Positions 48,884 through 61,000 of a stretch of 64,000 bases of DNA are shown in pieces. This DNA is from Cardiocondyla obscurior. Its lineage: Eukaryota > Arthropoda > Insecta > Hymenoptera > Formicidae. Both the position numbers and the translations under genes were made by a program. The notes beneath the pieces are model-generated. The model saw only the letters and a program-made list of their open reading frames with translations. It was not told the origin of the DNA and made no database searches. Where the stretch lies: positions 12,901,001 to 12,965,000 of the forward strand of contig NC_091865.1 of NCBI RefSeq assembly GCF_019399895.1. Direction: 5' to 3'. Each line of letters begins with the position of its first letter. The stretch's first letter is position 1.

Positions 48884-50241
48884 ATGTCAGCAAGTCCTGG
48901 GAAACTCACACTAAAATCCAAAAAACTTTTAGAACAATGCTCGAAAATTGCACCTAGAAAGCCAGTAAAAGAATGTTATTGTCATTTTGCAGTTGACATA
49001 GATACAAGGTTGTCAAAAACTCAAGGCAAATCTGTATCGTCTTGCAATCATTGTCAAAGTAAGTATGTACTCGGACCCATCGAAGAGATTGGCAACAAAG
49101 TGGCAGAAACTTCGCTAATCAGTTGTGAGACACTCAGAAGAGTTCAGAAAATCGATTATGAGCCCAGATCGCAATTTCTTCGCAATGTACAAAATAAGAT
49201 CTGCGAATTACAAACTGCAAGTCTTGCAGAGCAAGGCGATTATTTGTGGTCATGTTCGCGATCGCCCAGTTACCACCGATTTATGAGTGCAAAGATACAG
49301 GGTACTGATACGAAAACGTCATTGCTGAATGAACGTAAACGCGTCGACAACAGACAAAAATCTTCAACATCCTCGACGGCCCCTGTAAATTTACCAGCGA
49401 GTGAACAAAGCGGGATCGACGATGTCGTCTGCGCTTCGAGCAAAGGAACTCAAGTGTCTCCGCGAAAGTTGTCAAAGTCAACATTACGAAAGACTATCAG
49501 ATCCAGAAGGCAGATACCAGAGTCGAGCGAAAGATCTACATCGAAATCACCGACGCGAGGTAAAAGGACAGCGCGATTGCACAAGCAAGATTGTCCTTGC
49601 TACTACAGAAATAAAATTGAGAAAAAAACTAAAAGGTTTAGCAATAACAGTACAGAAAAATACGATTTACTGGATTATTGTGAGCAATGTTGGAGACAGA
49701 TTGATAAATCTGAAGTTGAAGATTTTATGAATCAGGAAGTAGAGAATCTGAAGAAGTATCGAGAGCAGAATTATTTTGAAACGCATGGTTCAAGCCACAC
49801 TTTAACGTCATTTAGGTCATCGGAATCGTTGCAGCAATATCTGCTAAATGAGCGATTGTTTCCGGAGCCAGTAGGCAAGATTCACAAGCAGGACTGTGTG
49901 GTGACGATACCATCGTGCGCAACAAAGCAAAAAAAGCGCGTTCATTATTTTTCTAGGTATGTATCTAAGAAATGCACTATGTAATGTGACAAGAGAAAAG
50001 TACTTTATTTAGCAATACCAATTACAGGCGTAAACGTTGTTAAAGTTATCCTCTCATCGGGCATGCTATTGATCTCGGAATTATGAAAACTAAATCGTTA
50101 ATTAATAGCTTGGAACTTAAGTACAAAAAAACAAGTTTTGATGAAATTATAATTGCATTTTATGATTTTTCTTAATAAAAAAATTTGTTTTACAGAAACT
50201 TAATGCATAAGCAGATGTACAAGGGAGCCAAAGTCAAATAA
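48884..50241 (+). CDS. Unrecognised basic protein with Cys/His motifs, 372 residues
   Basis: Two coding exons, 48884-49956 and 50196-50241. The splice AG|GTATGT to TTTTACAG joins phase 2 and ends NLMHKQMYKGAKVK. If the intron is kept, the frame instead closes at 49984 with YVSKKCTM, 366 residues. The protein starts MSASPGKLTLKSKK, is Lys/Ser/Arg-rich and has no signal peptide or membrane segment. Cysteine features include VKECYCHFAVDIDTRL, SCNHCQSK, HKQDCPCYYR, YCEQCWRQI and HKQDCVV. The HKQDC motif occurs twice (about residues 233 and 334), and the pairs could bind metal. The near-intronless form suggests a fast-evolving, perhaps germline-expressed gene; that is inference. I cannot assign it to a family. 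Confidence 0.65.
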
Positions 50242-50840
50242 ACCTTTGTCAAGATTCAAATTCGCTAAAGTAAAGACATGTGAACACAACACGTTTACAA
50301 ATTATACTTCTGAGAAAATCCATTTGCCACGTTGTCTGCAGTACGTTCGTATTTTTTTTTCTTACTTATTTTTCTACGAATTACGCTATGAATCATTTTT
50401 AACATTAATGCTATAATTTTTTTAAATAAGTTTTTTTTTTTTTTTAGTTTTATTCGTGTATTCAATTTTTTATATACATATAAATATATATATATATATA
50501 TATATTTTTTTTTTTACGTTTAAATTAAGAAATAACCATTAGATATTATTTAGTCGCAAAGAGACGTAAATACATTAAATTATATTATACTTTAAGATTA
50601 TTTAATAATTATCAAGATTAGATATATCGAGAATGCACAAATCTGCATTTTTTAATATTCATTAATCACATAATTATTTAAACAGATTAGTCAGAATGAC
50701 TGATAGTTGACCCTATCCTGTACACGGTGGACAATAACAGGTGTCCACTTTCTATGCCTCACTCTGAACGCACGTGTACGTATACATACATATACAGTAT
50801 ATACAAATGTCCAGTATAGAAATATGGTGGGGCAAACAGT
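50242..50840. other. Intergenic spacer
   Basis: AT-rich, with a TA microsatellite at about 50484-50505. No gene seen. Confidence 0.5.
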
Positions 50841-50880
50841 ACATAAATAGCCTGCCTGGATTGTCTACGTCTTCCAGTTC
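50841..50880 (+). promoter_or_regulatory. Candidate core promoter of the takeout/JHBP gene
   Basis: A TATA-like ATAAATAG at about 50843-50850 lies about 30 bp upstream of an initiator-like TCCAGTTC near 50873. The coding start follows about 80 bp downstream, the normal spacing for an insect tissue-specific gene. Confidence 0.4.
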
Positions 50881-50952
50881 ATATTAAACTTGGCTGAATA
50901 TTTTTGTCTACAGAAATTTCCTTTTTAATTGGACGAAAGTTAAAATTCAAGA

Positions 50953-53780
50953 ATGATGAAGGCGATTTTCTTGCTTGCAGTAGTTGTAAGCACGACGGCG
51001 TTAGATCTCCGTAAGTAGCTACTGTATACCTTTCTTTTAATCAGATATACTGTGTACACCGTTTCTTTAACCCGGTCATTTTCTTTAAAAATATGCCGAT
51101 TTAAAAAAAAAACTTATTTATTTTAGTTTAATTATTAATTATAGATAATAATCTAAAGACACTTTAATTGATTAAAATTAGTCACGATTATTCATAATCT
51201 TCTGAACCTTTGCTAATTCTTTTTAGGCAATACATTTCAGTCAACTGAGTTATTTTACGTTAATTTATAATTAATTCGTTACTGGTTAAATAAAATCTGA
51301 GTAAAGATTAAAATTAATATTATAATTAAACTTTCAAAAATATATTTAGCCATGCTGATCAGTCTAATAGTTCCAGATTAAGTACAATGCATTTTCGATC
51401 AAAATACTATTCGCGCGTGAGTTATGATCTATTAATACTGTTGCACTGAAATCTATAATCAGATTTGTTCGCGATCAATTGCTTTTTCCTAAATTGATTT
51501 GAACTGTTGACCGATTGACACGCAGGTTTAAAGAGAAAGCTAACAACCGTTTAAAGATCGAGTGAGCACGCAGGTTTATTGGATCTGCAGCAATGCAGTC
51601 AGTTATATAATATCTTATATACGATAGTTTTCCCTCTTTTTCTATTTTACAGCCAGCAATTTCAAGACTTGTAATAATTCGGACCCGAAAGTATTAGAAT
51701 GTATTGCGGATTCAGTCAAAGATGCAGTCGTCTCATTGGCCAAAGGTGAATATGTAATTTCTTTGTTACAAAGTGGTAGACTAATATTTTATTCGAGCAC
51801 CCATTCTTATGTAAAATAAATTGTCATATACTCATCGATATATTTGCGATTAAAAATAAATCTTAGAAACTTTAAAAGATAAACATAATGTGCTAATGTT
51901 TTGTTGAAAAAATAACTAAAGTTATTTAATATCTTTATTACTTATTTCTCTTTAAAAAAGATCAGTAAGATAATATAATCGTTAAATCGCAATGGTTATT
52001 TACCAGTACTATTGCCTCAGCAAGAGTTGTAAAGAGTCCATAAAATCTTGCGTCTATAAAATTCAAATTACTTTGACGTGCACGGAAATTAAACAGGATG
52101 TTTTATCTTTCACCGTGAACCAACGTTTCTTAATGCGAAAAGTATTTATTAGCTCATTAGAATAAGACGTGTCACGGTAAACTAGCTGTGTGCAACAAAG
52201 TACCTGATTATCGCACAACTGCATAAGTTAATTTATTAACAATTGTTTGTTAATAAATTATGATTGAAATTATCGTAATACTACTTTGTTATTAACAAAC
52301 TATAATTAATAATTACATTTAGTAGAAATTTCAATTAAATATAAATAATTTTTTTATCTTATTTGAAGAAATTATAATGATAAAGTAGGTAATCGTATCT
52401 CAGTTTTTGTAACAAAAACATTTGCATAATTATGAATATTAAATCATTTTAATTATAAATAAAAAATATTGTTAGTAATGGTAAGCAGTACTATATATTT
52501 GCATTTAATTAATTACTTATTATTTACTTATATAACTGTTTTGATTCTAAAAATAAATCAGACTGATTTAATGTAAAAATAATGTATAAGCAATTATGAT
52601 AATTTATTTGTCTTATTTGTATCGTTTTAATTCTACAATTTCTATTTTGCAATGTAAATTATATACATTGTTCATTATTCTTAGAATACAATCAAGGTTA
52701 TAAAGAGATGTACATTGAAATCGCATATTAATTATTTTCCGTATTCATGTTTAGGTCTGAAGAGTTTCAAAATTCTGCCAATTGAACCATTAGCGGTTGA
52801 CAGTTTAAAAATCGGAGAGTCCCAAGGGTCGGTGTCACTTAAGCAAGAATATCGGAATGTTAAGATACATGGACTGACGAAAGATTTAAAAGTTTACAAT
52901 TATCAGTACGTAACTATCAAATAATCCCAGTGAAATTATTTGGTGCGCAAAAAAGAATAAAAATGTATTTAATTAAAGATGATAGAATACAATTTATAAA
53001 TATCAGATTACGTAATTTATATATTATTAATTACATAATTTTAGTTAATATATTGTTCTTTTTTTTTCAGAATAGACTGGGACACCTTAATATTTACATC
53101 GGAGTCTTTTAACAATCAAGTAGACTTTGTTGCTGATTATAAACTCGATGGCAAGATTTTATTACTACCTATACGAGGAGAGGGTAAATGCAATATATCG
53201 ATGCGTAAGTATTCAAATGTATTTTTGAAATAATTTATTCAATAAAATATAATACAGTTTAAAATTGTTATAATTTAATATAGTACACATTTTCGTGAAT
53301 ATTCTGATAAAAATATATTTAATAAATTTAAAATAAATTATGCATTTTGAAGTATTATAATAATATATAAAATTTTTTATTACTGTATTTTAGATAATTT
53401 GATAACAAAACATGAAACGCATTACGAAAAGTTTCAAAAAGATGGAGAGACTTATTTGAGGGCGAAAAAATATCTTGTTAAGTTTATACCCGAACACGTA
53501 AGCCTTCATTTCGGCAATCTTTTCAATGGAGATAGCATTTTAGGTATTTTCATTCAAATAAATCTTATTTTATTCTTTTTAATATTTTGTTACAAATAAA
53601 ATATTAATTGTTTTTAATTTACTGATTACAGGTGAACAAATGCATAGATTCTTGAATGAGAATTCAGATTTAATCTTCAAGGAACTCGAAGCACCTTATG
53701 AAGAAACTTTCGGTTTAGTCTTTACTAAACTCGCGAATGATATTTTCTCTCGCGTGCCAATGAATAAGATTTTTAAGTAG
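50953..53780 (+). CDS. Takeout / haemolymph juvenile-hormone-binding-like protein (JHBP family)
   Basis: Secreted carrier of the insect takeout/JHBP superfamily, whose long TULIP-type barrel binds hydrophobic ligands such as juvenile hormone or odorants. Exons 50953-51010, 51653-51745, 52755-52905, 53071-53204, 53394-53543 and 53632-53780 join in phase, giving 244 residues, the usual length. The signal peptide is MMKAIFLLAVVVSTTALDL. A second ATG three bases on would work equally. The N-terminal pair of cysteines expected for the family is present (KTCNNSDPKVLECI). Other signatures are GLKSFKILPIEPLAVDSLKI, YKLDGKILLLPIRGEG and the C-terminal ANDIFSRVPMNKIF. The ligand is unknown. Confidence 0.92.
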
Positions 53781-55069
53781 ACAAACGTTTTATTTTTTAC
53801 TATTTTGTGCTAATATTTTTGTCTAGTAAAATATTTCTATAAGATTAGGTGAAAGTAAATACTAACATGCCAAAAGTTGTATATATGCGTGATATTTGAT
53901 ATTATTAAAACTTAATAATTAGCGATAATATTAATAACTTGTATATACCTCAAGAAAGATTATTTTAAACATGAAATAACTTTTACAGCTTTATACCGAT
54001 TGGATTTGCGTTAAAGTTTTGAATAAAGTCCTATTTTATATTTTATATGTTGTGCCATCTAAAAAATATTTGAAGCAAACTACTGTACACGTATAAATGC
54101 GTAAAACAGTATATTCAAATGTATGACTAAGCATATACCACTTAAATTAAAAGAAGAAAAATCTAACGGCTTAAAAATTTAAACGTTTGCAGATTTACAA
54201 CGGCAAGATGCTCATTGTGCAATCGGAACCCATACAGATTATTCCGAAATGTGACGAGTAAATTATTCTGTGTAAAAAATATCTTATATAATACCAATAT
54301 TTCGTCAAAGTGCGACATATCGCACGTTGACGCACGTTTATTTTAAACGGGATTTGCAAAGCCATTTTGACTTGAAAATGTGCTCTGCACACAGGCAACA
54401 AATTGTGATCGAGAATAAAGATTTAGCTGAGATAATGTATAGTGATAGTTAATAATGCGCGGTTTGTTAACGCGCGGGCAACGATGTTGCTTGAAATGGC
54501 TATATTCGTACGACACGCTTTGAACGGGACGGTAGCTACGCACGTCACAGGTTTCTCAACATTCAAGTATATATTAGAATTGATTATTTATTAATTCGCG
54601 TACATACTATAAGTATTTAATCGAAATGCGTTACGAAATATATTTAATATATATACACATATGTATATTGAACTTTGAGTACAGATTTCCGTTTATTAGC
54701 CGTCCATTGATTCACGTCGTACGTAACGAAGTTGCCGGACTTGCCGGCTTTTCAGTTCGTAGTCGTCGTTCGTGCACTGAAAGACTTGGCCGCCGTCGTC
54801 GAAGTAAATGCCATATCAGCCTATTATTGTACTTTTGCGATGTAAATCGTCTTCGAGTCGAAAAGCTAGAAATTAGTAAGTCAGTTTCAAGCATTATTAC
54901 TCGGTGTCTACTCGATCGTCTATCTATGTAACCTAATATGTATCGTTGCCATGTATAATTATTTGCACATAATTCCATCGAAACGTGCATTTCGCAAAGT
55001 TCATTCCTTCGATGTGTATCGTGCGAGCGATTAAAACGACAATCGTCTCTTTGATCATTGCGCTTTGCG

Positions 55070-55072
<3 letters not shown>
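53781..55072. other. JHBP 3' region and spacer
   Basis: An AATAAA at 54022-54027, followed by a T/G-rich stretch, is the likely JHBP poly(A) signal. The rest lacks coding support. Short frames around 54.6-54.9 kb are on both strands and look like chance in a GC-richer patch. Confidence 0.5.
54022..54027 (+). terminator. Candidate poly(A) signal of the JHBP gene
   Basis: AATAAA, 242 bp after the stop codon, followed by TTTTATA- and TGTTGTG-like sequence typical of a cleavage region. Confidence 0.45.

Positions 55073-55132
<60 letters not shown>
55073..55132. repeat. AT dinucleotide microsatellite, about 30 units
   Basis: An uninterrupted (AT)n run of 60 bp that passes directly into TATAAAAG. 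Confidence 0.95.
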
Positions 55133-55137
<5 letters not shown>

Positions 55138-55199
55138 CTCTCCGTACGATCATACCGCGTCATTTTTCACATCAATCTGTTAGCTTGGTAATAAAGAGC

Positions 55200-55500
55200 A
55201 AGCAACGCGTTTAATTAATACCGGGAGTGCCGTACGAACGAAGTATCGCGATCGAGATGCCTCGATGATACGCACGGCGTCAGTCGAGGTTCGGTTTTTT
55301 CGGGATTGTACGCGAGTGTTGGTGAATGTCACGGACAATCACGGGGATGGATCGAGGATCAACCTGGAACAAGGAGGAAAGAGGAGGACCAGGAGGACCG
55401 TCCGGACTCTGGAGAGGGCATCTGGCGACAACAGAGGAACAGAGCAACTAGTGGGTGCTGTCGACGCTGGTGGCTGCGAATACTTGGTTGCACCGCACCG
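55200..55500 (+). other. Candidate first exon of a plus-strand gene
   Basis: A GC-rich block begins soon after TATAAAAG (55130-55137) and ends exactly at a strong donor (CACCG|GTGAGT). An ATG at 55265 stays open for 78 codons into the donor (MIRTASVEVRFFRDCTRVLV, then a Glu/Arg/Gly-rich part), leaving phase 2. A four-codon upstream ORF precedes it. No downstream coding exon was recognised within the window, so it may be an untranslated leader exon of a gene extending to the right. Confidence 0.4.
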
Positions 55501-56412
55501 GTGAGTTTTTATTTTATTTTCTGTATATATTTGATTCTCCGAATGATGAGTTTAGACAAATTATATTGCATATGAGAAATTATACAACATGTACAATTTT
55601 ATTATTCGGCAATAGTGATGCATTCATATCGCAAGTAAAACGCCGGTAATAACCTGTGGGTAAAGTCGCTTACTGTTAGTGCAAGCAGGTCGCGATAGAT
55701 GACACTATCTGTTAGTTAAAAAAGTTTGTTGCATTATTGAAAAATTTTTATGTACTCAATCCCCTTGAAAACTCTTAATCGTTAGTTGAACTCGCAGAAG
55801 TATCGACGTAAAATTATTTAAAAATCTGATAAAATAATTTTTCTTTCTTCATATTATTGATCAAAAGTTACTACAATTAAATAGTAGGTACATCGCACAT
55901 AAGAAGTACTTGCGTTTAAAATATCAGCGGGTGGGAAAAGTCGCAGTAGTAAAATGATATAAAATAATATCGAGAAATAGGGGAGAAAAAAATAATAAAA
56001 GACGATAAGAAATATATTTCCAGATTATCACATCTGCTACAAATTTATAGAAGCGAGCGTGTTGCTAGCTAGCGACAAATCGCGTCGTAAATAAAAGTCG
56101 GTAATGAATAAAATATGCAAAAGTAGCTAACAAGTATATCTTTATGCTGCTGCTAGGGTTGCTTTTTTTTTTTTTTTTTTTTTTTTTTTCACGGTTAAAT
56201 TCCAACTCCGTTGCTAGCGACGCATTTATTTCAGAAAGTCCGGTGCAATCTTATAGTAATCCGCAAATATGTTTGTGCTATCGGTTTTTTAACTAAAAAT
56301 AAAAAAAAAACTTAACGTGTAAATAAATTATAAATTTAAAACATCGTATAAATTGCATATAAGGTACTCGGCGAATAAATATCTTAATTTTGCCATTACT
56401 TTAATATGTCCG
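55501..56412. other. AT-rich stretch, nothing recognised
   Basis: Contains a T run near 56165-56190. Probably an intron of the gene starting at about 55.2 kb. Confidence 0.4.
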
Positions 56413-56690
56413 ATCAGTGTAGCGATTTCTTATTCCGTCGCGGTCCGGGTACTACGCTTTGCACCAGGTGAGCTCGTTCGTGCTTTTGCAGCTGCAAATT
56501 GAGCAATTCACATGCCGAATCGGTAATGAGCCCATCCGACGTCCGATTTTTCCATTCGGTTGATTTTACTGGCGACAACGGGTCTTTCTTTGGTAACGCC
56601 CGCTTTTTCTCCGCATCTTTCTCTCTTTTTCTTTCTCCGTTCGGTTCCGTGCTTCTTTTTTTTTTCAATTTTCTTACGCCACGGGTGGCG
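56413..56690 (-). other. Candidate terminal coding exon on the minus strand
   Basis: After a possible acceptor (CCTCTTAG, minus) near 56697, a frame stays open for about 90 codons to TGA. It is Lys/Arg/Glu-rich at first (RKREKDAEKKRALPKK), then reads DPLSPVKSTEWKNRTSDGLI and ends PGPRRNKKSLH. The composition differs from the surrounding AT-rich DNA and looks protein-like. No family was recognised and the upstream exon is not identified. A possible 5' exon on the same strand lies at about 57.73-57.9 kb. Confidence 0.3.
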
Positions 56691-57445
56691 TTAACTAAGA
56701 GGAACATCAAAAATTACTCTGCACACATTCTTTTATACATACATATATAAAATAACGAGAGGTGGTTACTTGTTATTCGTGTCGAAAAATATTCTATCAT
56801 ATATCCGAAGAAATTAGTATTTTATGACAATAGTTTTATGAAAATTATTTTTAAAACCTCTTAGTATCTATTTTTTCCATGTATCGCTTCGCCATTGAGT
56901 CTTCTGATTTGTATTTTAAATTATTAAAAAAAAATTAAGTTTCGTTGCGATCTTCTCTTTATTTCGAACGGATTTGCATTAAATCATTCACGCACGCATA
57001 AAAAATGGATCAATACGGAAATACGCTAATAGTAGATAACCTCGCTGTTATCGTCGCAATCGTACCTAGTGATAACGATTTCGCAATGGTTCGCTACGGA
57101 AGGCTGGCAACAAACAATTGTCTATCGCTCTAGGCGACTAAAACGCAGGTGTTTTCCGACAAACGCCAGCGCACAAGGCTGTAAATATATCTCTCCGTTA
57201 TTTATCTTTCCCAAAGACATCCCGCTTAAGCTAGACCGTCCCGAAGATGGAATCAAGTTCGCGACGCGTGTCATAGATTTAGTATTGCCGAGTTAAAAAT
57301 ACAAATGCGAAGATTATTGCTTCCTTCGACACTTCTCTACAAATTTAATTGCAGCCTAGACAGTTTCTCGATTTCTGTGCTAGCCGTTAGTTAAAATCAC
57401 ACGGATACATAGATTATTTATTGCAAACCCTCAACTTAAAAAAAA

Positions 57446-57479
<34 letters not shown>

Positions 57480-57731
57480 TATACATTATCTGTATCGATT
57501 AAATTAATTAAATTAATTAGGTAGACGTCCTTGTGCCGTTTGCAAAGTACTAATTGTAAGATCCCGTTGTCGCGAGATTTCCGGTATTCCTTGAATATCC
57601 TATATAGTTTGATTTACCCTAATCCTCCTTGGAGCGGTCCATAGTCCATCGGCGCGCGACGTGACGACGATCGGAGTCGGCGTTCCGATATCGCGAACGG
57701 TTTCGCGGTATCAAGGCCGCCGCCTCCTTAC

Positions 57732-57910
57732 CCGAGATCTTGTCTCGCCTCGATGACTCACGCCTAGCTTGGCCGCTGCTCGCTGCCTCGCCACTTCCTT
57801 CCACCTTCGAGGTTGTCCGAGAGACCGACCGCGGCCGCCTCCGCCGCCGCTTCTTGCGCTTAGCTTAGCATACCTTGTAGAGAAACTGCGACTGTAGTCC
57901 ACCGCCGCTG
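57732..57910 (-). other. Candidate GC-rich 5' leader exon on the minus strand
   Basis: A CpG-dense block (GGCGGCGGAGGCGGCCGCG core) read on minus ends at a donor-like CTCGG|GTAAGG. It has no in-frame ATG of note. It could be the untranslated first exon and promoter of a minus-strand gene that includes the 56.4-kb exon. Confidence 0.25.
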
Positions 57911-58059
57911 TGCGCGGCCACTTTTTAGCCCGAGGAAATGGAGATCGCGATGGGAAGAGGAAGCATTGCCCGTACACACACACAGGCACACGCGTGTGTG
58001 TATGCACACGAACACACAGCATCGCCGCGCGCGGAGGTCCGTTTCTTGCGATACGTTTT

Positions 58060-61000
58060 AACCCTTTAGGCTTGTTGGAAGTAGTGGTGGTAATAGTAGT
58101 TCCACCCGGAAGACTCGTCTCTCTCTCTTTCTGAAATTCTACCTCGAGTCACTGTGGTAGTCCGAGATGGTTTCAGGGTGATATCGTTGGACTTCAAAGT
58201 AAGAAATCGGTAGACGTTACGGTGAGGCCGAGATGACGATCGATGGCATGTTTAACCTTTGACACACAGCCCCATTGTGTTAACAGTTAGTCAGGAATCA
58301 TTGTACAATCTATTCTGTATATCATTGAGAAATGAAACGTAGTTTGTTTACCGTAACGAAATAACATGATTTACCACGATAAGTAAAATCACGATATAAC
58401 AATCAGGAATAATCGCTTTTTTTTTTTTTTTTTTTTTTAAATGTAAAAATTCTTAAAAGCTGTTATTAACTCCAAAAGTCAGACTTAAGACTTAAACAAG
58501 CATTAACAATTAGAAACGAAAATAGTAATTAGACAAGTGCTGAAGCTTTATTTCCTCTCATCCCGAGTTATACTAAACAGTATGTCAACATGTCCAACTA
58601 CCTAGACGTAATCTTGCGTGTACAATAGAAAAGCGTACTAGCACCGGCGGATAACGACCGACACGATATAGAGAAAGATGGAGAGGAGGACTTTACTCGT
58701 CTCCTTCGTGTGCACGTTCATTCGTCATAATGCACGCGCCGCGGTAGGTATAATAGGTACACCCAGAGCTATAGCGATGCTTTAAGGCATCGCCAATTAT
58801 CGCTGTGCATCCTCCCGACGAGAAGCCTGCCCATGAAGGCGCATATACGTTCCTCCGTACAGCCTTCTCTTTTACGTTCCCTTTTTTATTTTCTCTCCTC
58901 GGCTGTGCACCCCAGTCCGTCCGCGTCACGATGACGACCGTGCGTATCCATTAATCCGTCCGGTACAACCGCGTTGCGTGCTCCGGAAAAGGTAGAGTGA
59001 TCGTTTCTTAATCCTCTCCTTTGTTACTTGAAAAGATATCTACAGGTATGATACAGATTGCGTTAAAGCTAGCTTAACTTTTTTAAACCCCCCGGCGCGT
59101 TTCGTATTTCTTTGTCTCCGTACCGCGAGAACTGACCTTTGAATTTAATTACGCGTGTCACGAAGAAATGTCACGTTTTAAAATGAAAGATACCAAGATG
59201 CGCGATATGGTGTCTCTCGTTGAAAATTATCAGATACATCGGGTTTTGATTCTACAGCGCGGCCGGTTAATGAACCCCGGCTCGTTAAAAATCATTGTAC
59301 GGGCTCAGATTTTAAACTCGGGGTGATCACTTTGATTTACTCTCACGTACAAAAGATTTATACAGGATTTTGCGACCGGGCGTGCATTATTTCTAAAATA
59401 AACGGTTCGCGTAGCGATCATGTGAACAGAATAGTTGAAATGCACGAGCGAAGTTGAAGAATGTGCCTTTAGACCTCCCGCGAGCGTCGAGGGAGGGAAA
59501 CTTGCGCAGGTGCTCGCCTTTCTGAGAGCCGGTACGAGATTAGAGCGGATCATCTTCTCTCGGCGAGTTAATTGGCCGCTTGTACATACACGCGCGCGGA
59601 AGGCGATACTCGATCGCCAACGGCATGGTGACACGCACGTGGCAGTCACTGCACGCCGCTTCCGGCTGGCTGGCGGATGATGCGGTTTATCGTAATAATC
59701 GAGTGCACCGATTCGTTGCGATACTCGGCCGCGATTACGTCGGCCTGATGTAACTCTCCGGAAAACGTAACGTTATCCGGGCACATAAAAGTACTTCGCG
59801 ATAGTTTTATTCGATCCTTCCTCTCGTAATGAAGAAATCCTAATAGCCCGTTGCGGGAAAAATTCGAGTAACAGTCTCAAGACTGCACAAGGTGTTTCGC
59901 CGAAAGCCAAAGAGCACTAATATCATGCATCCCGTATAAATAACTTGACACTTTTATTTTGAAATTTAACGTAGAGATATTATTTGCCGCAATTAACATC
60001 GATCCTGAGCCAGTTAATTACATCATAAATTTTTAATAATTAAAATTGATTTTATTTTATGACTATCTTTGTGTATTTTTTTTTTTTTTAATTTTTATTA
60101 TGCAAAAGAAGTATTTGAGACAAGATTTTGTAAAGTTGCTCGATGTCACGATAAATTAATTAAAAAATGTTATCGCAAGCAGAAAAGAAAGTAACTTGAT
60201 TACTCAACATCTTAAATATTGAACAATTTATTTTTCGCAATATTCTTCCGAAAACTTTAATATTCGTTTTTATTTTATAACGCTACATCTTTTTAAATTA
60301 ATATTATAACGAAATTTTGCTCCGCTCGCGTTTAATGAAAAACCAATACAACGAAGGGCAAGCGTGTGCGGTCATTTTTACGTAAACTTTTCGCAGCTGC
60401 ATACCGCGAAGCAGACGTAGTTTTACACTCTTAATCTCGAATACCACTTTGTCCACCGTAGTCGACGTAAAACGATTATGGCGGACGTATACGAGATACC
60501 GCTCCAAATTGCAGAGTTTAGCGAAAAGATAATAACAGAGAACGGATAATCACGGTGTTACGCGCGAATGAGTGATGCCCGAAGGCGAGTACCACGATGA
60601 AAATCAGAGTGGCGATAATCAATGATGATCGGCGATACATGATGACGGGTATTGACGAAAGCGTGTCTTACGAATAAGCAAACAATGCTATTTACCATTT
60701 TTCACCTATCCTCTAGCTTTGATAAGCTTAAAAATATTTCACTTTTTTCATTATTATACTATACAAAATTTTTTTACGATTTTACGGATTGTAAATTGTA
60801 GAAAATTAACTTTCTATTAGAATTTAAAATTCACGATTTCCTTTAAAGAGTTGAAAAATTATTTTACCTCTTCAATTAGAAACTCGTAAAGGTTGTTCAA
60901 ATAGCCAATAATCACGGGACGATCAATAATTTACCCTACAAATGCGGTACACATATGCGTGTTCGAGACTTTACTGCAAAGTATTGCGAATCGCGGCGGT

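Noticed and set aside
57961..58022. CA/GT-rich stretch that gives a His/Thr/Val-rich frame
   Set aside because: A simple repeat produces the open frame. No gene is implied.
59305..59680. Overlapping open frames of 114 and 81 codons on opposite strands
   Set aside because: Frames on both strands of a GC-richer patch usually reflect few stop codons, not coding. Neither resembles a known protein.
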